A DNA stretch of 64,000 bases from an uncultured Christensenellaceae bacterium (GCA_910586925.1 CAJUKG010000002.1:62001-126000), one strand, 5' to 3'; shown: positions 31,715 through 40,464, counted from the first letter of the stretch. The notes: generated by a model from the letters alone, not told the origin. A program made the numbers and translations.

Positions 31715-32871
31715 GTTACTTTATAGACAGAGGCTATACCTCGCTCAATCATGCGGGCGAAGAACTTTGCGGCGACCGCGTCGAGTGCGCGGAGAGCGGC
31801 GAGTGGCTCACCGCCGTGCTTTGCGACGGCATGGGCAGCGGCGTGAAAGCGAACATTCTCGCCACGCTCTCGTCAAAGATACTTTGCACCATGCTGTCGG
31901 CGGGTATACCCATTAAAGACTGTATAGAAACGCTTATCGCGTCGCTTCCGGTGTGCAAGGTGCGAAACGTCGCGTACGCCACTTTTTCCATTTGCCATAT
32001 CAATCGCGAAGGGAAAGGCGAGCTTCTCGAATTCGATAATCCCGCCGCACTTCTTCTTCGCGGCGGCGAGGTGAGCGACCTGCCGAGAGAAAAGGAAACG
32101 GTGCTCGGCAAAGCGGTGTACACCACGCATATCGAACTGAAGCCCGGCGACGCGATAGTCATGACGAGCGACGGCGTGGAACACGCGGGTATCGGCATGC
32201 TCATGAATTTCGGTTGGGAACGTCCGCAGATAAAAGATTACCTGCGTCGCGCGGTGCGTCCCGACATGTCCGCGCTCGCAATTTCGGCGACGCTCGCGGG
32301 CGAGTGCAACGAGCTGTACATGAACGAGCCGGGCGACGACACGACGGTGCTCAGCGTAAAGGTGCGCGAGCACGCAGTGACGTCGGTGTTCGTCGGTCCG
32401 CCCATCAACAAGGACGACGACGCGGCGTACGTTCGCGATTTCATGGCACTGCCCGGCAAGAAAGCTGTGTGCGGCGGCACGAGTTCGCAGATAGTCGCGC
32501 GTCAGCTCGGAACGGAAGTCACCACGAGCTGCGAGTTCATCGACCGCGACATACCGCCTATCGGATATATAAAAGGCATCGACCTCACTACGGAAGGGGT
32601 GATCACGGTGCGGCGAGTGCTCGAGCTGTCCGAGAAATATCTCGACCCCGCTAACTTCGCCGCGAAAGTGCTGTTGAAGCGCGACGGCGCGACGCAGCTT
32701 GCGAAACTGCTTTTCGAGGATTCCACCGACGTGAATTTCTTCGTAGGGCAGTCGCAAAATCACGCTCACGACGGGCTTGATATAGAAACAACAATGAAAC
32801 TCAAACTCATAGACAAACTTGCCGCCAACCTTCGGCGTATGGGCAAGAATGTAACGGTAAGATACAATTAG
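31711..32871 (+). CDS. SpoIIE-family PP2C protein phosphatase
   Basis: A 386-residue cytoplasmic Ser/Thr phosphatase. The PP2C metal-binding motifs are present: LCDGMGSGVKA (about 34-44), MTSDGVEHAG and PGDDTTVLSVKV (about 208-219). Residues 225-386 form an extra domain with no recognised motif. The start is TTG 31711, overlapping the previous TGA (TTGA), with AAGGAAG upstream, so translation is coupled to the sensory hydrogenase. The likely function is relay of the hydrogenase-PAS signal to a phosphoprotein; its target is not in the window. Confidence 0.9.
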   Translation: MSYFIDRGYTSLNHAGEELCGDRVECAESGEWLTAVLCDGMGSGVKANILATLSSKILCTMLSAGIPIKDCIETLIASLPVCKVRNVAYATFSICHINREGKGELLEFDNPAALLLRGGEVSDLPREKETVLGKAVYTTHIELKPGDAIVMTSDGVEHAGIGMLMNFGWERPQIKDYLRRAVRPDMSALAISATLAGECNELYMNEPGDDTTVLSVKVREHAVTSVFVGPPINKDDDAAYVRDFMALPGKKAVCGGTSSQIVARQLGTEVTTSCEFIDRDIPPIGYIKGIDLTTEGVITVRRVLELSEKYLDPANFAAKVLLKRDGATQLAKLLFEDSTDVNFFVGQSQNHAHDGLDIETTMKLKLIDKLAANLRRMGKNVTVRYN

Positions 32872-32888
32872 ACAAGGAGAAAGCAATT

Positions 32889-34385
32889 ATGCCGCAAACA
32901 AGATTATTCGATACCGCAGTTCAGCAGATAAAATACGAAGTCATCAAAGAACTTATTCGTGCGTACGACCGCGGTCTTGACGCCGATATTTTTCACGATA
33001 TTCCCATCAAGATCATGCCGGGACCCAAAGCGTCGTTGCGCTGCTGTGTTTACAAAGAGCGCGCGATCGTGCAGGAACGGCTCAAGCTCGCCATGGGCGG
33101 AGACAAGCAAAACCCCAACGTCGTCGAAGTGATCGACATCGCCTGCGACGAGTGTCCCGTGGACGGCGTGTTCGTCACGCCCGCATGCCGCGGCTGTATT
33201 TCGCACCGCTGTATGGAAGTGTGCCCGCGCGATGCCATTCGCATTATCGACAAACACGCGGTGGTGGACAAGAGCAAGTGTATAGAGTGCGGCAAGTGCA
33301 CGCAAGCCTGTCCGTACAACGCGATAATTCTTCAGAAGCGACCTTGCGTGTTGAGCTGCAAAGCGGACGCTATTAAAGTCAACGAAGATAAAAAAGCGGT
33401 AATAGACGACAGCAAGTGCGTCGGTTGCGGCGCGTGCGTGTACCAATGCCCGTTCGGCGCGATACAGGACAAGTCGTATATCCTCGACGTGCTCGATATT
33501 ATAAAGAAGTCGGAAAACAACACCAAGTATAAAGTGTACGCGCTCATCGCGCCGGCTATCGTCGCGCAGTTCAATTACGCGCGTATCGAACAGGTCGTCA
33601 CGGGCATGACGATGCTCGGCTTCCACCAAGTAGTGGAAACGGCTATCGGCGCGGACCTCACTCTCGACGAGGAAGCGAACGAGCTTAAAGAACGCGGCAC
33701 TCTCACTACGTCGTGCTGCCCGAGCTTCGTCAAATACATAAAGAATCATTTTCCCGATCTCGCGAAGTATATTTCGGACACGCCGTCGCCCATGGTCATG
33801 GCGGGCAAACTTTTGAAAGCCCTCGACCCGACGGGCAAGGTCATCTTCGTCGGACCGTGCACCTCCAAAAAATTCGAGTTCAAGCAGGATATAGCGAAAG
33901 ACTATATCGACTGCGTAATGTCGTTTGAGGAATTGCAGGCTTTTCTCGACGCGCGGAATATCGACGTGTCGTCGCTCGGCGATTCGGAGCTTGATAACGC
34001 GTCGTACTACGGCAGGATTTTCGCGCGGTCGGGCGGTATCGTCGAGGGCGTTACCGACCTTGCCAAAGAGCGCGGATTCGAGGCGCGTCCCGTCGCGATG
34101 AGTGGACTCGAGGAGTGCAAGAAACAACTGCTCATGCTCAAGGTGGGGAAATCCCCCTACAACTTCTTCGAGGGCATGGCGTGCGACGGCGGTTGCGTAA
34201 ACGGCGCGCTGTGCTTGCACCACGGACCGAAAAGCCTCACCGACGTCAATAAATACGGCGCGCAGGCGAAAGAAAAATCGGTGGATGCGAGCGTCAGACT
34301 GTACGAACTCGCAAAACAGTCGAGCGGCGAAAAGCCGTCCACTTCCGCAATAAAGGGTAAAAAGTCGAGCAAGAAAAACGGATAA
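32889..34385 (+). CDS. [FeFe] hydrogenase, group B type
   Basis: A 498-residue hydrogenase. The N-terminal part (about 85-190) holds three [4Fe-4S]-type cysteine sets: DECP...CRGCISHRCMEVCP, CIECGKCTQACP and CVGCGACVYQCP. The H-cluster domain follows: TSCCPSF (Cys276, Cys277), GPCTSKKFE (Cys324) and the GMACDGGCVNGA block (Cys432, Cys436). P2 reads GPC where classical enzymes have MPC, as in the group B branch. The last 35 residues are Lys/Ser-rich. It probably makes H2 from reduced ferredoxin. AAGGAG precedes ATG 32889. It ends the hydrogen cluster. Confidence 0.92.
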   Translation: MPQTRLFDTAVQQIKYEVIKELIRAYDRGLDADIFHDIPIKIMPGPKASLRCCVYKERAIVQERLKLAMGGDKQNPNVVEVIDIACDECPVDGVFVTPACRGCISHRCMEVCPRDAIRIIDKHAVVDKSKCIECGKCTQACPYNAIILQKRPCVLSCKADAIKVNEDKKAVIDDSKCVGCGACVYQCPFGAIQDKSYILDVLDIIKKSENNTKYKVYALIAPAIVAQFNYARIEQVVTGMTMLGFHQVVETAIGADLTLDEEANELKERGTLTTSCCPSFVKYIKNHFPDLAKYISDTPSPMVMAGKLLKALDPTGKVIFVGPCTSKKFEFKQDIAKDYIDCVMSFEELQAFLDARNIDVSSLGDSELDNASYYGRIFARSGGIVEGVTDLAKERGFEARPVAMSGLEECKKQLLMLKVGKSPYNFFEGMACDGGCVNGALCLHHGPKSLTDVNKYGAQAKEKSVDASVRLYELAKQSSGEKPSTSAIKGKKSSKKNG

Positions 34386-34440
34386 CGAACGATCGCGGTT
34401 CGACGAATAAAATTACCGTAATCGGTCGATAATCGGCGGC

Positions 34441-34830
34441 ATGAAGAAATTTTGTGCCGCCGTTATTGTTTTTGCAGCAGTGCTCGTCGCAGTCGCCGTA
34501 TGGTTCAGCCCGCTGTCGTCGCAGGGCAGTGCTTACGTGTACGAGAACAATGTTCCCGTTCGCGCCGTTACGGGCTGCTACGGCGAAAGCGACGTCGTGC
34601 GCACCGATTTCGACGGAGGAGAAAAAGACTTGGAAAACGCGCTTCGTCGCATGCTCGCGACCGTCGTCAAAAAGGAGCAGGCGGGCGGGCGCACGGTGAT
34701 CTACGCATACTCGCCGCGCGTCGCCGCAGATTTGCAGACCACGTGCGACGGACTGCGTTACAACGTTATGGCGGCATACGAAAACGGACACGTCGTGATA
34801 GGCGCGCCCGTTATTCAGGGAAGCTATTAG
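34441..34830 (+). CDS. Small exported or membrane-anchored hypothetical protein
   Basis: 129 residues: basic start MKKF, a hydrophobic helix (about 4-23), then a soluble extracytoplasmic domain with mixed polar sequence (YGESDVVRTDFDGGEKDLENAL). No family is recognised and no clear Shine-Dalgarno is present. Codon use matches the neighbours. It lies 55 nt after the hydrogenase and may be transcribed with it. Confidence 0.6.
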   Translation: MKKFCAAVIVFAAVLVAVAVWFSPLSSQGSAYVYENNVPVRAVTGCYGESDVVRTDFDGGEKDLENALRRMLATVVKKEQAGGRTVIYAYSPRVAADLQTTCDGLRYNVMAAYENGHVVIGAPVIQGSY

Positions 34831-34907
34831 TATAATTACAAATTATAAATTAATAATTAACAATTAAAAATTATTGTCTATTAAAAATTATTGAAGATTT
34901 TGAGATC

Positions 34908-35276
34908 TCAATACATGTCGCGCGGAATGAGAAAAATATTTATCGGGAACATGACGAGCGAAATCACCGATACCGCGGCGAGCGATATTGTTATTACGCC
35001 CGCGCAAATCGTTATGGCGATCGGCGCACACATGAATATCAAGCACCCGATAGTAGACCCGAAAAAGAATGCGAAAACACCGGTGCAGACACGTATGCAG
35101 AAAGTCGTTATGCCGAGTACCGGTCCGTTTAACCATATGATATTCGCGACGAAAGCACCTACGGCGTATGCCGCGAGAAATAAATAGACATCGCTGTTAA
35201 TTATCCAAAACACTGCGCCGGTGATTATGCCCGCCGCGCCTGCGATAATTCCTATTATGTATCTTCCTTTGCCCAT
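34908..35276 (-). CDS. Small polytopic membrane protein (122 residues)
   Basis: Almost entirely hydrophobic, with about four helices (7-26, 30-52, 60-88 and 92-115). No family recognised. AGGAAAG precedes the ATG, and a promoter with TTGACA and TATAAT lies upstream on the minus strand. Gap 34831-34907 holds only an AT-rich TTAATT tract. Confidence 0.72.
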   Translation of the reverse strand: MGKGRYIIGIIAGAAGIITGAVFWIINSDVYLFLAAYAVGAFVANIIWLNGPVLGITTFCIRVCTGVFAFFFGSTIGCLIFMCAPIAITICAGVITISLAAVSVISLVMFPINIFLIPRDMY

Positions 35277-35305
35277 ATGCCGTTTCTTTCCTTTGTGTTT
35301 TTATT

Positions 35306-35335
35306 ATTATAGCATGCGTGACGAGTGTGTGTCAA
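35306..35335 (-). promoter_or_regulatory. Promoter of the minus-strand 122-residue membrane protein
   Basis: Minus strand: TTGACA (35335-35330), 18 nt, TATAAT (35311-35306). Confidence 0.75.
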
Positions 35336-35351
35336 ACGGTTGTCGTAAAAA

Positions 35352-35398
35352 TTTCGCAAAACTTACACATTCGGCGTTTCGCAAAAAAATTTCGCAAA
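35352..35398. repeat. Three TTTCGCAAA direct repeats between divergent genes
   Basis: Copies at 35352-35360, 35377-35385 and 35390-35398, with a partial fourth (TTTCGC) at 35404. They lie upstream of the minus-strand membrane gene promoter and of the M23 peptidase gene. Spacing is 25 and 13 bases. This looks like a regulator-binding array. Confidence 0.5.
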
Positions 35399-35462
35399 GT
35401 TTGATTTCGCATGTATAACACCGAAAAAGCTGTCAATAATCAGTTGCATGGAGGATAAAAAC

Positions 35463-36080
35463 ATGAAATCTTATCAATCGAGCACAAAAGAAAGGAAAAT
35501 CAACTTTTTCAAGCGGCACAAGGTAGCCGCGATCGTTACGGCGTCGGTGCTTGTCGTCGCGCTCGTCGTCGTGCTGTCGGTGGTGCTCACTCTGCCCGCC
35601 AAATCGCCTGTCGAGAACGAAGTTCCCGACGATAACCCGCCCGTAGTCGACGTGGATACGCCGCCTACGATCGTGCTTCCGCTCGAAGGCGCGACTATCG
35701 GCATGGATTATGCCGACGATCGGCTCGTCAAGTGGGAAACTCTCGAACTGTGGAAGTGGCATCCCGCAATGGACTTCGTCGGAAGCGGCAACGTGGTGTC
35801 GATCATGGACGGCACGGTTACCGATATCGAGAAGACCACGCTCGACGGAAACGTAGTCACCGTTACGCACGAAAACGGCTATGTGTCCGTGTACAAATCG
35901 CTGTCGAGCGAGATCTCGGTCAGTGTCGGCGATACTGTGAAAGCGGGCGACAAGCTCGGCACGACTTCGACGAGCATGATGTCCGAGCTTAACACCGGTG
36001 CGCACCTGCACTTCGAGCTTAAAAAAGACGGGAAATACGTAAATCCCGCTTCGGTGCTTGCGATTGAAAATGATAAGTAA
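35463..36080 (+). CDS. SpoIIQ-like M23 (LytM) peptidase, membrane-anchored
   Basis: 205 residues with one N-terminal membrane helix (about 22-44), a Pro/Asp-rich stalk and a LytM domain (about 75-195). The zinc ligands look intact: HPAMDF supplies His and Asp, and GAHLHFEL the HxH. This differs from B. subtilis SpoIIQ, which lacks a full metal site. The YKSLSSEISVSVGDTVKAG and SMMSELNTGAHLHFEL stretches resemble SpoIIQ-type proteins, suggesting a role in sporulation or cell-wall remodelling. GGAGG precedes ATG 35463; an in-frame ATG five codons upstream would overlap that site. Confidence 0.88.
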   Translation: MKSYQSSTKERKINFFKRHKVAAIVTASVLVVALVVVLSVVLTLPAKSPVENEVPDDNPPVVDVDTPPTIVLPLEGATIGMDYADDRLVKWETLELWKWHPAMDFVGSGNVVSIMDGTVTDIEKTTLDGNVVTVTHENGYVSVYKSLSSEISVSVGDTVKAGDKLGTTSTSMMSELNTGAHLHFELKKDGKYVNPASVLAIENDK

Positions 36081-36101
36081 AAACGTCGGCAAAACAAATG
36101 C

Positions 36102-36131
36102 AACGACCCCGCGCCATGCAGGGTCGTTTTT
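36102..36131 (+). terminator. Rho-independent terminator after the M23 peptidase
   Basis: AACGACCC (36102-36109) pairs with GGGTCGTT (36121-36128), followed by T at 36127-36131. Confidence 0.85.
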
Positions 36132-36233
36132 GCTTGCGGTATTTCGTATATACGGCATTTGCGACTGCGGAAAGCATGCGATTTTCGGTTGTTTTATAAA
36201 AGTTCCGCGCATTAGATTAGTGCCGTCAAACAC

Positions 36234-36262
36234 TTGATATTTTGCCGCGATTGTGCTATAAT
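36234..36262 (+). promoter_or_regulatory. Promoter of the MDR gene, near-leaderless
   Basis: TTGATA at 36234-36239, 17 nt, TATAAT at 36257-36262; ATG 36272 follows after 9 bases, so the predicted leader is only 2-3 nt. Confidence 0.7.
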
Positions 36263-36271
36263 ATATCCATT

Positions 36272-37288
36272 ATGAAGGCGTACAGAATTTATGCACCGCG
36301 CACCGTAAAGCTTGATGAGATGGACGCTTTGCCCGTCGGCGAAAAATGCGTAAAACTCAAAAACTTAATGTGCGGTATATCATCGCTCGACGTTGCCGTG
36401 TACGAAGGCAGAGTCAAAGCCGAGTGCCCTATAATCCCCGTAAGACAGAGCGTCGGGTTCGTGTCCGAAGTGGGCGCGTCCGTTGCCGCTTTACAGCGCG
36501 GGAAGCGCGTGGTCACTTACCCGCAGGCGAGCTGTCATAACTGTAAGGCTTGCAAAGAGTCGCGTTTCTTCGATTGCGAAAAACCCGTCATGTTCGGCAT
36601 TAACGAGGACGGGTATTTGAGCGATTTTTCGGTCGTGTCCGAGGACGACGTGTACATTATTCCCGACAGGATCAAGGACGAAGAAGCGGTATTTATAGAG
36701 AACGTCGCGCGCGCACTCAACGCGCTCGCGAAGATGAACGTCGAAAAGGGCGATCAGATAGTGATCATGGGCGCGACGGTGGACGGCATTATCATGGCGC
36801 AGGTCGCAATGTACTATCAAGCTGTGCCTATCGTAGTGGACATGCGCGCCGATATGCTCGCGCTTGCGCAAAAGGCGGGCGTGTACTTTATAGTCGATGC
36901 CGTCAACGACGACGTTTGCAAGAAGATTTTGAGTCTTACGGGCGGGCGAATGGCGGATTCGTGCGCATACTTCGTTAATTCGGGATTGCCGCTCCAAAGC
37001 GCGTGCGACTATACGGCGACGCACGGGCGTATCGCCGTCATCGGCAATGCGGGCGACGCGGCGGCTTCGTGCAACGTCGGCGATTTGCTCCGCAAAGATC
37101 TCGATCTGTTTACGGTGGTCGATTGCGGCAAGCATTATCCGTCCGCGATCAATCTTTTGGCTAATCACACCGTGCTCGTCGACTCGCTTATCGAGGGCGT
37201 TGTGTCTTTCGACGAAGTGCCGCAGATGTTCGAAAAGCTGTCCGACAGCGATGACATCGCGCCGCTCAAAACTTTGGTCAAGCTGTAA
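36272..37288 (+). CDS. MDR (zinc alcohol dehydrogenase-like) protein lacking key catalytic residues
   Basis: A 338-residue medium-chain dehydrogenase-like protein. The structural-zinc loop is kept (ASCHNCKACKESRFFDC, about residues 89-105). At the catalytic site the first Cys is present (LMCGISSLD), but the GHE block that supplies catalytic-zinc and proton-relay residues reads VRQSVG. The Rossmann glycine motif is GATVDG. It is therefore a divergent or inactive member, function unknown. The gene has its own promoter and almost no 5' leader. Start ATG 36272 gives the normal MKAYRIYAP N-terminus. Confidence 0.8.
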   Translation: MKAYRIYAPRTVKLDEMDALPVGEKCVKLKNLMCGISSLDVAVYEGRVKAECPIIPVRQSVGFVSEVGASVAALQRGKRVVTYPQASCHNCKACKESRFFDCEKPVMFGINEDGYLSDFSVVSEDDVYIIPDRIKDEEAVFIENVARALNALAKMNVEKGDQIVIMGATVDGIIMAQVAMYYQAVPIVVDMRADMLALAQKAGVYFIVDAVNDDVCKKILSLTGGRMADSCAYFVNSGLPLQSACDYTATHGRIAVIGNAGDAAASCNVGDLLRKDLDLFTVVDCGKHYPSAINLLANHTVLVDSLIEGVVSFDEVPQMFEKLSDSDDIAPLKTLVKL

Positions 37289-37324
37289 ATCGCCGATTGC
37301 GCGGCGATTATGACGCAAAAACGC

Positions 37325-37353
37325 TTGACAAATACGGGCGGTAGTTGTATAAT
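37325..37353 (+). promoter_or_regulatory. Promoter of rpmE
   Basis: TTGACA at 37325-37330, 17 nt, TATAAT at 37348-37353, then GAGAGG and ATG 37387. Confidence 0.87.
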
Positions 37354-37386
37354 TGTAAAGCTAATATTAAAGAGAGGTCAACAACC

Positions 37387-37599
37387 ATGAAAAATAATGT
37401 ACATCCCGATTACCACGAAGTTACCGTGGAATGCGCGTGCGGCGCGAAATTCGTTACAGGCACAACTCAAAAAGGCGACGTCCTGAAAGTCGATATATGC
37501 TCGAAATGCCATCCGTTCTACACCGGCAAGCAGAAGCAGGCGGAAACGGGCGGTCGTATCGCACGGTTTAACGAACGCGCGGGCAAGTCCGGCAAATAA
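37387..37599 (+). CDS. rpmE: 50S ribosomal protein L31, zinc-binding form
   Basis: 70 residues; the four cysteines CAC...CSKC (about 16, 18, 37, 40) mark the zinc-containing C+ form, and HPFYTGKQK is the usual C-terminal motif. Start ATG 37387 is preceded by GAGAGG and gives the standard length. Its terminator follows at once. Confidence 0.95.
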   Translation: MKNNVHPDYHEVTVECACGAKFVTGTTQKGDVLKVDICSKCHPFYTGKQKQAETGGRIARFNERAGKSGK

Positions 37600-37605
37600 C
37601 TCCAT

Positions 37606-37636
37606 AAACGGCGGTGTTTTTGCCCGCCGTTTTTCT
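37606..37636 (+). terminator. Terminator between rpmE and the DUF1385-PrmC gene
   Basis: AAACGGCGG (37606-37614) pairs with CCGCCGTTT (37624-37632) over a 9-nt loop, with T at 37630-37634. The next start codon is only about 7 nt beyond the stem. Confidence 0.8.
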
Positions 37637-37639
37637 TTT

Positions 37640-39400
37640 ATGGGAAAAAAACAGGATAACAAATACGATACTTCGGCAAAGACCCGCCGCACTTTCATCG
37701 GCGGACAGGCACTTCTCGAAGGCGTAATGATGCGCGGCAAGACTTCTGTGGCAATGGCGGTCCGCGCGCCCGACGGTCAAATTGAGTTGCATACGGAACG
37801 ACTGAAGCCGCAAAGCAAAGCGACGCGAATACCCATTATTCGCGGCGTTGTGTCGTTCGTAAGCTCGCTCGTCGTCGGCATGTCCGCGCTTACTAAATCT
37901 GCGGAAGTATGCGCACCCGACGAGGAAACGCCGTCCAAGGGCTGGACGGTTTTTGCGGTGATCCTCGGCGTATTGCTCGCCGTGGGGTTGTTTATAGCGT
38001 TGCCGTTTTTCGTGAGCTGGGCGATACAGAAGTGGACGCCGCTCGATAATATTGCCGTCATTTCGGTCATAGAGGGCGGAACGCGTCTGTTGGTGTTTAT
38101 ACTGTATCTTGCGATAGTGCGGCTTATGCCCGACATCAAGCGCACTTTTATGTACCACGGCGCGGAGCACCGCACAATCAACTGTTACGAACGCGGACTC
38201 GAACTAAACGTCGAAAACGTGCAGTCGTGCTCGACCAAGCACAACCGTTGCGGCACTACTTTTCTGTTTTTCGTCGTCATACTCGCCATAATAGTGTACG
38301 CGCTTTTGAATTGGGTTTTCACGCTGTTTCCGAGCAACGAAGCGATTTTTACCAACCCGTTTTTCAAGCTCGGCATAAGACTTCTCGCACTGCCGATAAT
38401 AGCGGGGCTGTCTTACGAACTCTTACGCGGGCTGGCGATGCTTCCCGATAATAAATTCACAAACGCATTGCGTGCGCCGGGGCTTGCGCTTCAAAAACTT
38501 TCGACATGCTTGCCCGATGACGACATGGCGGAAGTGGCGATAGTCGCTTTCAATGCCGTGCTCGAAATGGACGCAGATCCCGACATGCCGACGTCGGAGT
38601 TTTTTGAACGGGATTTTCGCGCAGAAAGAAAAAAGCTCACCGAAAAATTGAGCGAGAACCCGCAGGACGCGGATTGGATATACTGTCATATACTCGGCAA
38701 AAAGCGCGGCGAGCTTTCGGGCGTGGATAAGATCGGGTCCGCCGACGTCGCGCGGGCGAACGAGTATGCGGACAGACTGCTTGCGGGCGAGCCGCTCGAC
38801 TATGTACTCGGTTGCAGCGAGTTTTGCGGCTTGAAACTCGAAGTGGATAACCGCGTGCTCATTCCGCGGTTTGAAACGGAAGTGCTCGCAAATCTCGTCG
38901 TCGAACTCATCGGCGAGGGCAAGCCGAGAGTGCTCGACCTTTGTACGGGGTCGGGTTGCATTTCCGCAGTGATCGCAAAAAGCACCGATGCGGAAATCAC
39001 GGCATCGGATATTTCCGACGACGCGCTCGACGTAGCGCGGAAAAATCTCGACGCACTGAACGTGACGGTAGTCAAGTCGGACATGTTCGACGGTATAAAC
39101 GGGTCTTTCGATTTTATCGTTTCCAACCCGCCGTACGTGCGTTCGGGCGACATCGACGGGTTGCAAAAGGAAGTCACGGCGCAACCTCGGATCGCGCTCG
39201 ACGGAGGCGAGGACGGGCTTGACTTTTACAGAAGAATAGCGGACGGCGCGGCGGCGCACTTAAATCCCCGCGGCATCGTCGCCGTGGAAGTGGGGTACGA
39301 TCAAGCGAACGACGTGTGCGCGATATTCGCGGGACTCGGGTGCTGCGAAATAATAAACGACCTTGACGGAGTGCAAAGAATAGTAGTATGCAGGACATGA
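37640..39400 (+). CDS. prmC: DUF1385 membrane protein fused to release-factor methyltransferase PrmC
   Basis: A 586-residue fusion. Residues 1-310 are a DUF1385 (YqhQ-like) protein: GGQALLEGVMMRGK near the start, MYHGAEHRTINCYE (about 173), and several membrane helices (about 105-130, 142-160, 205-228 and 245-265). Residues 330-586 are PrmC, which methylates Gln of the GGQ loop in release factors: N-terminal helical domain with EPLDYVLG, VLDLCTGSGCISAVIA (motif I, about 433) and the catalytic NPPY (about 495). The gene order DUF1385-prmC-prfA is common in Clostridia, but here the first two are one frame. There is no Shine-Dalgarno, as the rpmE terminator abuts ATG 37640. It overlaps prfA. Confidence 0.92.
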   Translation: MGKKQDNKYDTSAKTRRTFIGGQALLEGVMMRGKTSVAMAVRAPDGQIELHTERLKPQSKATRIPIIRGVVSFVSSLVVGMSALTKSAEVCAPDEETPSKGWTVFAVILGVLLAVGLFIALPFFVSWAIQKWTPLDNIAVISVIEGGTRLLVFILYLAIVRLMPDIKRTFMYHGAEHRTINCYERGLELNVENVQSCSTKHNRCGTTFLFFVVILAIIVYALLNWVFTLFPSNEAIFTNPFFKLGIRLLALPIIAGLSYELLRGLAMLPDNKFTNALRAPGLALQKLSTCLPDDDMAEVAIVAFNAVLEMDADPDMPTSEFFERDFRAERKKLTEKLSENPQDADWIYCHILGKKRGELSGVDKIGSADVARANEYADRLLAGEPLDYVLGCSEFCGLKLEVDNRVLIPRFETEVLANLVVELIGEGKPRVLDLCTGSGCISAVIAKSTDAEITASDISDDALDVARKNLDALNVTVVKSDMFDGINGSFDFIVSNPPYVRSGDIDGLQKEVTAQPRIALDGGEDGLDFYRRIADGAAAHLNPRGIVAVEVGYDQANDVCAIFAGLGCCEIINDLDGVQRIVVCRT

Positions 39401-40464
39401 AAACAGACAAGCTCGACGCGATAGTCGAGCGGTTCGATATTCTCGACGGTAAGGTGCAAGACCCGTCGATCATAGCCGACAACAAGGCTTGGGCGGAGCT
39501 TTGCCGCGAACGCAGCGAACTCGAACCGATCGTGGAAAAGTACGCACAGCTCAAAAAGGCGAAAAGCGATTATGCCGACGCATTCGAAATGCAGAAATCG
39601 GACGACCCCGAGTTTGCCGCACTCGCCAAAGAAGAATGCGAGAACGCCGCGAAACGGGTGGATGAGTGTATCGCCGAACTGAAAATACTGTTGCTTCCCA
39701 AAGACCCCAACGACGGCAAGAACGCCGTGCTCGAAGTGCGTCCCGCGGCGGGCGGCGAGGAGGCCGCGTTGTTTGCCGCGGAGCTTTGCCGCATGTATCG
39801 CATGTTCGCCGAGCGTAAGCGGTGGAGCGTCGAGGATATATCTGTCAACGAAACCGAACTCGGCGGCATAAAAGAAGCGGTATTCGGCGTGAGCGGCAAG
39901 GACGTTTTCTCGTTCTTGAAATACGAGAGCGGCGTGCACAGAGTTCAGCGCGTCCCCGTTACCGAAACGCAGGGACGGGTACATACCTCGACGGTAACAG
40001 TCGCGGTGCTTCCCGAAACGGAAACGGTGGACGTTGAAATCCTCGACAAGGATATAAAGATAGACACGTTCAGAGCGAGCGGCGCGGGCGGTCAGCATAT
40101 CAACAAGACGGACAGCGCGATCAGAATAACGCACTTCCCGACGGGGATAGTCGTCACATGCCAAGACCAGCGCAGTCAGACTAAGAACAAAGAAAGAGCG
40201 ATGCAGGTGCTCGCGACCAAACTATACGACTATTATCAAGGACAGAAGGACGAGGAATACGCGTCGCTTCGCAAAGGTCAGGTGGGTACGGGCGACAGAA
40301 GCGAGCGGATAAGGACTTACAATTTTCCGCAAGGCAGAGTGACCGATCACCGTATCGGCTTTACGCTTTACAGTATCGACGAATTCATGAACGGCGACCT
40401 CGATAAAATGGTGGAGGCGTTGCGCATAGCCGATCAGACTCGCAAGCTCGAGGGCGGAGAATAG
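39388..40464 (+). CDS. prfA: Peptide chain release factor 1
   Basis: Terminates translation at UAA and UAG. 358 residues, normal length. The GAGGQHINKTDSA block carries the GGQ that PrmC methylates, and the PVT codon-recognition tripeptide is seen in RVPVTETQGRVHTS. The start may be ATG 39388 or ATG 39397 (ATGA overlap with prmC). Placement directly after prmC fits the enzyme-substrate relation. Confidence 0.96.
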   Translation: MQDMKTDKLDAIVERFDILDGKVQDPSIIADNKAWAELCRERSELEPIVEKYAQLKKAKSDYADAFEMQKSDDPEFAALAKEECENAAKRVDECIAELKILLLPKDPNDGKNAVLEVRPAAGGEEAALFAAELCRMYRMFAERKRWSVEDISVNETELGGIKEAVFGVSGKDVFSFLKYESGVHRVQRVPVTETQGRVHTSTVTVAVLPETETVDVEILDKDIKIDTFRASGAGGQHINKTDSAIRITHFPTGIVVTCQDQRSQTKNKERAMQVLATKLYDYYQGQKDEEYASLRKGQVGTGDRSERIRTYNFPQGRVTDHRIGFTLYSIDEFMNGDLDKMVEALRIADQTRKLEGGE

